14,070 nt of DNA from Pseudomonadota bacterium (GTDB taxonomy: Bacteria > Pseudomonadota > Alphaproteobacteria > Rhizobiales > Rhizobiaceae). Of this stretch, positions 1 to 6,141 are shown piece after piece. The first letter of the stretch is position 1, and each line of letters begins with the position of its first letter. The position numbers and the translations under genes are program-made. Location: positions 1 to 14,070 of the forward strand of contig JAFAGL010000150.1 of NCBI GenBank assembly GCA_023422735.1, written 5' to 3'. Under the pieces are notes generated by a model, which saw only the letters and a program-made list of their open reading frames with translations, had not been told where the DNA came from and made no database searches.

Positions 1-1805
1 GCCTTGTATTCGACGACGTCCATGCCCTCATCCTCGACCTCGTGCGCTCCGGTCAGGTTGACGGCTTACGCATCGACCATGTCGACGGTCTCGCCGACCC
101 CAAGACCTATCTCGCACAACTGCGCGAAGCCATCGGCCCCGAAACCTATCTCGTCGTCGAGAAGATCCTCAACGGCGAAGAACAACTCCCTGCCGACTGG
201 CCCATCCATGGCACGACTGGCTACGAGTTCATCGCTTCAATGGCCGATCTTCTGTGCGACGGCGAAAAAATGAATGCGCTCAACCTCGCCTACGAAAATA
301 CGCTCGGCCATCCCGTCGACCTGGAAGACGAACGTCATCGCGCAAAACGCGCCATGGTCACCGACAATTTCGAAGCCGAACTGACCGCGCTTGTTTCCCT
401 TCTTCGGGACGCTGTGCCCGAACAGTTCTCCAACGATGATTTTCGTGCTGCGTTGACAGCGATCATCGCCGAGTTTCCCGTTTATCGTACATACATAAAC
501 TCGGACGGAATCCGCGCGGAAGATCGTGCCTTGCTGGAAGAAGTCGGAAAAGCCGCGAAGGCTTCGGGCAAAACACCCGAAATAGCCATAAACGCCGTCC
601 TAAACTTGCTTTTTGAGAGTGCCAAATGGCCAAAAGGGCCTGAATTTGTCACCCGTTTTCAGCAATTGACCGGACCAGTCACGGCCAAATCCGTCGAAGA
701 CACGCTTTTTTACCGTTTCAACAGATTGATCGCCCTGAATGAAGTCGGTTGCGATCCAGCCGAGCCGGTCGGTTCCGTTGATCGCTTTCACGCCGCAATG
801 CTGGCCCGGAAAGCATCTCAACCCTTTGGAATTATTGGAACTTCTACTCACGACACCAAACGCGGAGAAGATGCCCGCGCACGCCTTTACGCGATCTCCG
901 AGATGCCCGAAATCTGGGCCAATTCCGTCACGCGATGGAGAGATCAACATGCTGATTTTATTAAGCAATTATCCGACGGGCCCGCTCCCGAGCCAGACAC
1001 AGAATGGCTTCTTTATCAGGCCCTGGCAGGGATCTGGACAGGCGACCTCACGCCAAATTTCCTTAACACATTGAAAAACCGTTATATTCCCTTCGTCGAG
1101 AAGGCGCTCCGCGAAGCCAAGCGCCGTACAGACTGGACGAATATAAACGCCCGCTATGAAGCCGCAGTGATCGCCTATGCGGAGCAGCTTCTTGATCCAG
1201 GAAATGCGAAATTCCACAAAGATTTCAATATTATCCTGAAACCGATCATGGCCGCAGGCCGCATCAACAGTCTCGCCCAGACACTGGCCAAACTCACCGC
1301 ACCCGGCATTCCCGACATTTATCAGGGCGCAGAGGCCGACGATCTCAGCATGGTCGATCCAGACAACCGACAAACCATTGATTTTAAATCACTATCGGAT
1401 CAGCTTGAGCAGGGCTCCGGCTTTTCTTGGCCTCACCTTCTGCAAACCGGAAAGGCGAAGCAGCGCCTGATCGCAACTGTTCTTGAACTGCGAAATGAAT
1501 ATCCGGACATTTTCTCTTCCGGCTCCTATACGCCTCTCGAAATCAGCGGCACCCATTCGGAGAATGCCGTCTCATTTTCAAGAAGCCACGGAAATCATTC
1601 AATGATTATCGTTGCGCCACGACTACCCCTGGCGCTGCGCGAGAACGGCATGAATTGGGGAGATACCTTGCTCATGCTCCCCGAAAGCCTTCAACGCGGT
1701 CATTTCAGAAACAGGTTGACCGGTGGAAAGATAAAAGCCGGCAACACCATCGCGTTGGCCGACCTTTTGAATCATTGCCCTGTCGCCTTGCTGACAAACG
1801 CCTGA
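1..1805 (+). CDS. treY: maltooligosyl trehalose synthase, C-terminal part (5' end outside window)
   Basis: TreY (GH13_26) converts the reducing-end maltose unit of a maltooligosaccharide into a trehalose unit, which TreZ then releases; it is cytoplasmic. The reading frame is open from base 3, so the gene begins before the window and about 600 C-terminal residues are present, against 750-860 for a usual full TreY. All three GH13 catalytic motifs are visible: the nucleophile Asp in GLRIDHVDGL (codon 75-77), the acid/base Glu in LVVEKIL (codon 159-161), and the third Asp in THDTKRGED (codon 852-854). The TreY-specific PGIPDIYQG motif lies near base 1300. No frameshift is seen. The stop TGA directly abuts the stop of the convergent DUF2934 gene. 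treZ or other glycogen/trehalose genes would be expected upstream, which is inference. Family assignment is firm. Confidence 0.95.
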   Translation, partial: LVFDDVHALILDLVRSGQVDGLRIDHVDGLADPKTYLAQLREAIGPETYLVVEKILNGEEQLPADWPIHGTTGYEFIASMADLLCDGEKMNALNLAYENTLGHPVDLEDERHRAKRAMVTDNFEAELTALVSLLRDAVPEQFSNDDFRAALTAIIAEFPVYRTYINSDGIRAEDRALLEEVGKAAKASGKTPEIAINAVLNLLFESAKWPKGPEFVTRFQQLTGPVTAKSVEDTLFYRFNRLIALNEVGCDPAEPVGSVDRFHAAMLARKASQPFGIIGTSTHDTKRGEDARARLYAISEMPEIWANSVTRWRDQHADFIKQLSDGPAPEPDTEWLLYQALAGIWTGDLTPNFLNTLKNRYIPFVEKALREAKRRTDWTNINARYEAAVIAYAEQLLDPGNAKFHKDFNIILKPIMAAGRINSLAQTLAKLTAPGIPDIYQGAEADDLSMVDPDNRQTIDFKSLSDQLEQGSGFSWPHLLQTGKAKQRLIATVLELRNEYPDIFSSGSYTPLEISGTHSENAVSFSRSHGNHSMIIVAPRLPLALRENGMNWGDTLLMLPESLQRGHFRNRLTGGKIKAGNTIALADLLNHCPVALLTNA

Positions 1806-2141
1806 TCAGCCAAGCTTCGGCGTTTTGCGGGTTGTGGCTTTCTTGGCTGCGGCCTGCTTGCTCGAAGATTTCTTGTCTCCAACCGAAGCCTTTGATCCTG
1901 CATCGCTTTTCAGCGTGTCGGCGTCAGGCATACCGGCGTCATCCATCATCGGCGTCGCCGCTGCGACCGCCTTCTTGCGGGTCGTCACGGCCTTTTTCGT
2001 GACGGCTCCCGTGCCCTTCTCTTCGGCATCGACTTCGGATTCCGCTTCGGCCCAATGGCGGTCATGCCAACCATGCGCCTCGCCTTCCTTCTGCCATTTC
2101 TCATATGCGCGTTGGCGAATGCGTTCTTCCCGTTCACTCAT
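1806..2141 (-). CDS. DUF2934 domain-containing protein with Lys/Ala-rich tail
   Basis: This 111-residue protein has an N-terminal DUF2934 segment (about residues 3-35: ERIRQRAYEKWQKEGEAHGW followed by HDRHW), a short motif common in alphaproteobacteria and of unknown function. Residues 36 to the end are low complexity, rich in Lys, Ala, Thr and Ser (for example TKKAVTTRKKAVAAA and SSSKQAAAKKATTRK), probably disordered and basic, which resembles histone-H1-like or DNA-binding tails. The start ATG at 2139-2141 has a purine-rich GAAGGGA upstream, a moderate ribosome site. The gene is convergent with treY with no bases between the two stops. A GCAAC-N17-CGTT element reading towards it lies at 2227-2252, so stress-sigma control is possible. 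There is no signal peptide and no membrane segment. The function is unknown; binding to nucleic acid is only inferred from charge. Confidence 0.85.
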   Translation of the reverse strand: MSEREERIRQRAYEKWQKEGEAHGWHDRHWAEAESEVDAEEKGTGAVTKKAVTTRKKAVAAATPMMDDAGMPDADTLKSDAGSKASVGDKKSSSKQAAAKKATTRKTPKLG

Positions 2142-2226
2142 CTTTTGTCCCTTCCCGTTTCACTTCTCGTCGGGTCTCTTTGGGCCTCTTCGGGCGGCGA
2201 ACATCGCCTTTTGCCGAGCTAGGCCG

Positions 2227-2252
2227 AACGTGAAATAGGGCACTCGGGTTGC
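2227..2252 (-). promoter_or_regulatory. possible EcfG-type stress promoter for the DUF2934 gene
   Basis: On the minus strand the sequence reads GCAAC, 17 bases, CGTT. The EcfG consensus in alphaproteobacteria is GGAAC-N16/17-CGTT, so this is one mismatch away with correct spacing. It lies about 86 bases upstream of the DUF2934 start and mirrors the perfect site at 2375-2400. The mismatch makes this a tentative call. Confidence 0.35.
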
Positions 2253-2277
2253 GTGTCAGCAAGCCGAATATCAAAGG

Positions 2278-2328
2278 CTTCGAAAACGTGATCAAATCAA
2301 AAACAAGTTGATTGTGCGGTTTTCGAAG
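2278..2328. repeat. imperfect inverted repeat (stem-loop) in intergenic region
   Basis: CTTCGAAAAC at 2278-2287 is perfectly complementary to GTTTTCGAAG at 2319-2328. Inside, AATCAA at 2295-2300 pairs with TTGATT at 2308-2313 around a 7-base loop AAACAAG. The result is a two-stem hairpin with an internal bulge. No T-tract follows on either strand, so it does not look like a terminator. It lies between the two divergent EcfG-like promoters. It may be an operator, a processed RNA hairpin or a small intergenic repeat; the sequence alone does not decide. Confidence 0.6.
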
Positions 2329-2330
2329 TC

Positions 2331-2360
2331 GCGATCAGGCATTCACATCTCCCTGATCGC
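2331..2360. repeat. perfect 9-bp inverted repeat upstream of EcfG-like promoter
   Basis: GCGATCAGG at 2331-2339 is the exact reverse complement of CCTGATCGC at 2352-2360, with a 12-base spacer. It starts 3 bases after the preceding inverted repeat and ends 14 bases before the GGAAC box at 2375, a position suited to a regulator-binding dyad. There is no T-tract, so a terminator role is unlikely. Confidence 0.55.
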
Positions 2361-2374
2361 AAGGGTCGAGAAAG

Positions 2375-2400
2375 GGAACCGGTAACCTCTTGCACCCGTT
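2375..2400 (+). promoter_or_regulatory. EcfG-type (general stress response) promoter
   Basis: GGAAC at 2375-2379, 17 bases, then CGTT at 2397-2400 match exactly the GGAAC-N16/17-CGTT consensus recognised by EcfG sigma factors of the PhyR-NepR-EcfG system in alphaproteobacteria. The site lies 40 bases upstream of the ATG at 2441, leaving a leader of about 33 bases that contains the ribosome site. The match is seen in the sequence; control by EcfG is inferred. Confidence 0.65.
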
Positions 2401-2440
2401 AGCGAAATCCAAGCTTCCCAATTGCCAAGGAGAGCCCGCT

Positions 2441-2617
2441 ATGAGTGACCCGAAACGGCCGATCCCGGACCCTTTGCCGCCAGAACCTAAGCCTATTCCC
2501 CAGAAGGATCCGCCCGGGCCGGATGGAGATCGAGCCCCGAATCCCGGCCCTGATCAGCCACCCGCCGAATTTCCAGAGCGGAATCCCGGCACGAACGAAC
2601 CTCCACCCATCATCTAA
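2441..2617 (+). CDS. small proline-rich hypothetical protein, 58 residues
   Basis: The start is ATG 2441 because AAGGAG at 2427-2432 sits 8 bases upstream; an earlier in-frame start at 2390 lies inside the promoter box and has no ribosome site. The 58-residue product is almost all Pro, Asp, Glu, Asn, Gly and Lys (PIPDPLPPEPKPIPQKDPPG near the N-terminus, NEPPPII at the end), so it is surely disordered. There is no Cys, no signal peptide and no hydrophobic segment. About a third of the residues are proline. It sits 40 bases behind a perfect EcfG-like promoter and ends 3 bases from the convergent exported-protein gene. I know no function; a stress-induced disordered protein is the reasonable guess. 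Confidence 0.75.
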   Translation: MSDPKRPIPDPLPPEPKPIPQKDPPGPDGDRAPNPGPDQPPAEFPERNPGTNEPPPII

Positions 2618-2620
2618 GCG

Positions 2621-3028
2621 TCAGGTCCTGTCAGGCTGCGGCTCGCGTTCGAATTCGCGTGCGAGCCCCATGAAGCGACGGAAAAAACGCTCCATAAAAT
2701 CAAGACCCTGCTCGAACTCCTGCTCGGTCGTTTCGGTGGATTTCATGGAGCGCGCGGATTCCAGTTGCGCGATCCTGATTTCCAATTGATCGATACGCTT
2801 TTGCAGATCTGCATCGGAGCTTTGGGCGGCTCCGCCCGGCTCCATAACCGCGCTTTTGCACACAAGTTGCGTTTCCCGGTCTTCGCATATCGACATTGCA
2901 CCGGTTTGTGTGTCCATGCGGACGTAACCCCGGTCGGTTTTTTCCAAACGATATCGCTCACTATCCTGTGCCTGCGCGGCCGTCGTCAGCATGGTTGCCA
3001 ATCCAAGCAATGCAAAGATCGTTCGCAT
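2621..3028 (-). CDS. exported hypothetical protein with coiled coil
   Basis: The start chosen is ATG at 3026-3028, giving 135 residues: GGGAG lies 8 bases upstream, and only this start puts a signal peptide at the N-terminus (MRTIFALLGLATMLTTAAQA, predicted cleavage after the AQA at 18-20). The mature part has a small region with two cysteines (C49, C57) in a context like SICEDRETQLVC. A predicted coiled coil follows at about 74-93 (DLQKRIDQLEIRIAQLESA), then an acidic and aromatic C-terminus (FMERFFRRFMGLAREFE). It is probably periplasmic. The pattern resembles a conserved rhizobial hypothetical protein without assigned function. The gene is divergent from the DUF952 gene across 98 bases and convergent with the proline-rich gene. 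Confidence 0.8.
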   Translation of the reverse strand: MRTIFALLGLATMLTTAAQAQDSERYRLEKTDRGYVRMDTQTGAMSICEDRETQLVCKSAVMEPGGAAQSSDADLQKRIDQLEIRIAQLESARSMKSTETTEQEFEQGLDFMERFFRRFMGLAREFEREPQPDRT

Positions 3029-3126
3029 GATTGCATCTCCCGTTTTCACCAGATTAGCCCGATTTTTAGCCTGAATTGCGATGATGGAAGCTTTCTTCGC
3101 AATCACCATCCTCTTATAGAACCGAC

Positions 3127-3471
3127 ATGACGATTTATAAGATCATGCCGCGCGCACTTTGGCTGGAAGCGCAGCGCTTGGGTGCATTCGACGGGGCTCC
3201 GGTGGATCTCGCGGACGGCTTCATTCATTTTTCCACCGCCGAACAGGTCAGGGAAACAGCAGCACGGCATTTTGCGAGCCAGGACGATCTTCTTCTCCTC
3301 GCAATCGATGAAGCGAGGCTGGGACCGGAACTGCGCTTCGAACCTTCCCGGGGTGGCGCCCTTTTTCCACATCTTTATGCGCCTCTACCTTTGACTGCAG
3401 TTCTTTGGGAGAAACCTTTGCCGATGCGGGCCGATGGCGGCCATGACTTTCCCGAACTGGATGCTTCATGA
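3127..3471 (+). CDS. DUF952 domain-containing protein
   Basis: This 114-residue cytoplasmic protein belongs to DUF952 (COG3502). Typical motifs are an N-terminal IYKIMPRALW, DGFIHFSTAEQVRETAARHF in the middle, and a C-terminal FPHLYAPLPLTAV. Length is as expected. Members are uncharacterised; some are annotated loosely as glutathione S-transferase-related, which I would not follow. The stop overlaps the pyrD start as ATGA, so the two are almost certainly one operon with coupled translation. The upstream region has no clear Shine-Dalgarno sequence. A TATAGA-like -10 at 3115-3120 would put transcription start at or next to the ATG, hinting at a leaderless message. Confidence 0.88.
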   Translation: MTIYKIMPRALWLEAQRLGAFDGAPVDLADGFIHFSTAEQVRETAARHFASQDDLLLLAIDEARLGPELRFEPSRGGALFPHLYAPLPLTAVLWEKPLPMRADGGHDFPELDAS

Positions 3472-4538
3472 CCAATCCACTGGATCTTTTGGCGCGTCTG
3501 GCGCTATTCAGGTTTGATCCGGAAACGGCGCATGGACTTTCCATCACCGGCTTGAAGACAGGTCTTGTGCCCTGTTCTTCCGCCCATGACGCGCGCCTGG
3601 AAACGCGTATTGCCGGTTTGAAGTTTCCAAACCCCCTCGGCATGGCGGCGGGTTACGACAAGAATGCGGAAGTGCCGGATGCCCTTCTCAAGCTCGGTTA
3701 TGGTTTCGCCGAAGTGGGGACGCTGACGCCGAAGCCGCAAGCAGGAAACCCGAAACCGCGCATTTTCCGGCTCGAACGGGATGAAGGCGTCATCAACCGG
3801 CTCGGCTTCAACAATGCCGGGCATGAGGCAGCCTACCAACGTTTGTTGAAACGCGCGCGCAACGGAATCCTTGGCGTGAACATCGGCGCCAATAAGGACA
3901 GCGACAACCGCATGGCGGATTACCAGCTGGGCGTCGCGCGCTTTGCCGACCTTGCATCCTACATCACGGTCAATATTTCTTCGCCCAATACGCCGGGCCT
4001 GCGCGGTTTACAGGATCCAGAAGCCTTGCGGGAACTCCTGGATGTGGTGACCGACGAGCGCGCACGTCAAAAGCACCAGCCGCCGATCTTTCTCAAGATC
4101 GCACCAGACCTTGACGATCTGGCACTGGATGCGATCGCGCAGACCGTTCTGAAAAGTCGGATCGAAGGCATGATCGTTTCCAATACGACGATCGCACGTC
4201 CTGCTTTGCAATCAACGCAATCTGTGGAAACCGGCGGATTATCTGGTCGCCCGCTGTTTACGCCATCGACGATCATTCTCGCCAGGATGCGCCAGCGCGT
4301 CGGGCGTGAGCTTTGCCTGATCGGCGTCGGGGGCATCGATTCAGTTCAGGCCGCTCTGGAAAAAATCCGGGCCGGTGCAGACTTGATCCAGCTTTATACC
4401 GGTATGATTTATCGCGGACCCGGCCTTGCAGGCGACATTTTACGTGGCCTCAGCGCTTATCTTAACGAACATCAGCTCGCCAGTCTTGAAGATTTGCGCG
4501 ACAGCGGCACCGAAGAATGGGCCGCGCGGGCCATTTGA
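3468..4538 (+). CDS. pyrD: dihydroorotate dehydrogenase (quinone), class 2
   Basis: PyrD oxidises dihydroorotate to orotate in UMP synthesis, using FMN and passing electrons to membrane quinone. At 356 residues it has the class 2 length, with the N-terminal extension (about 1-45) that forms the membrane-associated quinone tunnel. Visible motifs are GMAAGYDKNAE at 58-68 (FMN phosphate region), NRLGFNNAGHE at 110-120, VNISSPNTPGLRG at 168-180 with S172 equivalent to the catalytic Ser175 of the E. coli enzyme, LKIAPD at 209-214, SNTT at 238-241 and GVGGI at 286-290. The ATG overlaps the DUF952 stop (ATGA), a translational coupling arrangement. The histone-deacetylase-family gene follows after about 50 bases on the same strand and may be cotranscribed. 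Identity is firm. Confidence 0.97.
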   Translation: MTNPLDLLARLALFRFDPETAHGLSITGLKTGLVPCSSAHDARLETRIAGLKFPNPLGMAAGYDKNAEVPDALLKLGYGFAEVGTLTPKPQAGNPKPRIFRLERDEGVINRLGFNNAGHEAAYQRLLKRARNGILGVNIGANKDSDNRMADYQLGVARFADLASYITVNISSPNTPGLRGLQDPEALRELLDVVTDERARQKHQPPIFLKIAPDLDDLALDAIAQTVLKSRIEGMIVSNTTIARPALQSTQSVETGGLSGRPLFTPSTIILARMRQRVGRELCLIGVGGIDSVQAALEKIRAGADLIQLYTGMIYRGPGLAGDILRGLSAYLNEHQLASLEDLRDSGTEEWAARAI

Positions 4539-4589
4539 TCGCGATCGGCGTCTGGCTCCGGCGTTGATCGATCCTATCTGCTGCTCGTG

Positions 4590-5489
4590 ATGCTGCTGCC
4601 AATTGTTCACCACCCGGATTACGATGCGAAGTTCGACCCCGAACATCGCTTCCCGATGGGGAAATACAGCGCATTGATGCGCGCACTGACGCAAAGCGGG
4701 CTTGCGACGTCCGCCAATCTTTATCAACCCGAATTGCTTCACCCCTCGCTGCTGAAGCTCGCGCATGATCCCGTTTATGTCGATCAGGTGGTGGCTTGCA
4801 CTGTGCCGAAAGCGATTGAGCGGGACATAGGATTTCCGGTCACCGAGCGGGTTTCGCGCCGTGCACAACTGGCGACAGCCGGAACATTGATGGCGGCACG
4901 TCTGGCTTTGGAAACGGGGTTGGCCTGCAACACCGCGGGGGGCAGCCATCATGCGCGACGCGCCCAGGGCGCTGGTTTCTGTACCTTGAATGATGTCGCC
5001 GTCGCGAGCCTTTCGCTGCTCGCTCAACACGAGGTTCATCGCATTCTGGTGATCGATCTTGATGTCCATCAGGGCGACGGAACAGCTGAAATCCTGACCG
5101 GTGAAACCCGCGTTTTCACATTCTCAATGCATGGCGCGCGGAACTATCCGCTGCAAAAGGCGACATCGGACCTCGACGTACCGCTGGACGATCACCTCGA
5201 AGATGAAGCCTATCTGGATATTCTGGCAGATTATGTTCCGGGTCTGCTGCGCATGCAGCCCGATCTGGTTTTCTATAATGCCGGCGTGGACCCCCATCGC
5301 GACGACAGGCTGGGCCGGCTTTGCTTGTCGCAGGAAGGTCTGCAAAAGCGCGACAGCTATGTGATCAAGACCGTGCGCGACGCGGGCATCCCTTTATGCG
5401 GCGTGATCGGTGGCGGATATTCTCGCGAGCTCGAACATGTGGCTCGTCGTCATGCGATCTTGTTTGAAGCGGCCGCCGATTTTCTATGA
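4590..5489 (+). CDS. histone deacetylase family protein (class IV / HDAC11-like)
   Basis: The 299-residue product is a zinc-dependent deacetylase of the arginase/deacetylase fold, of the short bacterial type related to class IV HDAC11. Catalytic features are complete: the His pair H120-H121 in GGSHHA, zinc ligands D158 and H160 in IDLDVHQGDGT and D234 in NAGVDPH, and the transition-state Tyr Y277 in GGGYSRE. Bacterial members remove acetyl groups from proteins, polyamines or small molecules; the substrate here cannot be read from sequence. The start is ATG 4590 or the adjacent GTG 4587; neither has a good ribosome site. The gene follows pyrD by 51 bases and converges on the DUF6460 gene with 25 bases between. 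That gap holds a small hairpin (5488-5506) without a T-tract. Confidence 0.9.
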   Translation: MLLPIVHHPDYDAKFDPEHRFPMGKYSALMRALTQSGLATSANLYQPELLHPSLLKLAHDPVYVDQVVACTVPKAIERDIGFPVTERVSRRAQLATAGTLMAARLALETGLACNTAGGSHHARRAQGAGFCTLNDVAVASLSLLAQHEVHRILVIDLDVHQGDGTAEILTGETRVFTFSMHGARNYPLQKATSDLDVPLDDHLEDEAYLDILADYVPGLLRMQPDLVFYNAGVDPHRDDRLGRLCLSQEGLQKRDSYVIKTVRDAGIPLCGVIGGGYSRELEHVARRHAILFEAAADFL

Positions 5490-5514
5490 CTGCCCGAAAA
5501 GCAGTCCGCTGCGT

Positions 5515-5781
5515 TCAGCGTCGGAAATTAAGGAGCCGGAGCAGGAGAAAGATCGGCACGACGATGGCTGCGCCAAGCAGGAGATAACCGGTGAAACGAT
5601 CGAAGGTCGAGAATGTATAATACCAGATCGCGTGAAGCGTATCCGCAAACCAGTAATAAACATCGACAGGCCGCCAATCCAGCCAGGCCAGAACCATGCC
5701 GACAAGGATCGAAACCGCGATCAGCTTGATCAAGACGCGCAAAGGGCTATCGCCCAGAAACCGCGTAACACCGCCCGCCAT
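5515..5781 (-). CDS. DUF6460 small inner-membrane protein
   Basis: The start at ATG 5779-5781 gives an 88-residue protein; AAGGAG is about 10 bases upstream. A longer open frame reaching 6105 runs back through the tRNA-Gly gene and is not believable as coding. The protein has two hydrophobic helices (about 15-34 and 66-84) and between them an aromatic stretch (WLDWRPVDVYYWFADTLHAI) that matches the DUF6460 pattern found in Rhizobiales. Topology is probably two-pass in the inner membrane. There is no known function and no catalytic motif. It converges on the deacetylase gene and is transcribed away from the tRNA. Confidence 0.8.
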   Translation of the reverse strand: MAGGVTRFLGDSPLRVLIKLIAVSILVGMVLAWLDWRPVDVYYWFADTLHAIWYYTFSTFDRFTGYLLLGAAIVVPIFLLLRLLNFRR

Positions 5782-5845
5782 GATGTGCCTGCTCCTTCGA
5801 CCTGCCTGCCCATACAAAGCCAGTCGGGCGGGATCAAGGCAGTGA

Positions 5846-5873
5846 TTGCGGCAAACAAAGCGGCATGCTAACG
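5846..5873 (+). promoter_or_regulatory. possible housekeeping promoter of tRNA-Gly
   Basis: A TTGCGG -35-like box at 5846-5851 is followed by 16 bases and a CTAACG -10-like box at 5868-5873. The -10 is a poor match, but the spacing places transcription start just before the tRNA at 5884. Confidence 0.3.
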
Positions 5874-5883
5874 CTGGCTGCGC

Positions 5884-5957
5884 GCGGGTATGATGTAATG
5901 GTAGCTTGTCAGCTTCCCAAGCTGAACGCGCGGGTTCGATTCCCGCTACCCGCTCCA
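5884..5957 (+). tRNA. tRNA-Gly, anticodon CCC
   Basis: A complete 74-base cloverleaf is present. The acceptor stem GCGGGTA (5884-5890) pairs with TACCCGC. The D-loop contains AATGGTAG. The anticodon stem TCAGC/GCTGA encloses the loop TTCCCAA, giving anticodon CCC at 5916-5918, which reads the GGG glycine codon. The T-arm is CGGGTTCGATTCCCG, the discriminator is T, and CCA is encoded. No convincing terminator follows before the MFS gene, and there is no integrase or att-like duplication near its 3' end. Confidence 0.97.
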
Positions 5958-6141
5958 GCATACTCTGCAAGAGTTTGCGCCATTTTCCCAACATCAACAC
6001 GCAACAGCCTTGGGTTGCCCCGTTTCGCTTATGCGAGCTGGAATCTTGCGTAACGGAAAGAAAAGCGCACGTCGCTATCTGGACAGATGTTGACGCAGGG
6101 GGCACAAGGCTTTCGCGTCAAATCATCAGGTGGGGGTGGTC

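Noticed and set aside
5488..5506. Hairpin GACTGC / GCAGTC between the deacetylase and DUF6460 genes
   Set aside because: The stem is only 6 bp and no T-tract follows on either strand, so I do not call it a terminator.
5884..5957. tRNA-Gly as an integration site for a mobile element
   Set aside because: No integrase, no direct repeat of the tRNA 3' end and no change in composition was seen nearby.
6001..6018. Hairpin GCAAC / GTTGC after tRNA-Gly as a tRNA terminator
   Set aside because: It is a five-base stem with an 8-base loop and no proper T-tract; too weak.
5782..6105. N-terminal extension of the DUF6460 open frame
   Set aside because: It passes through tRNA-Gly on the opposite strand and has no protein-like pattern; a good ribosome site supports the start at 5781.
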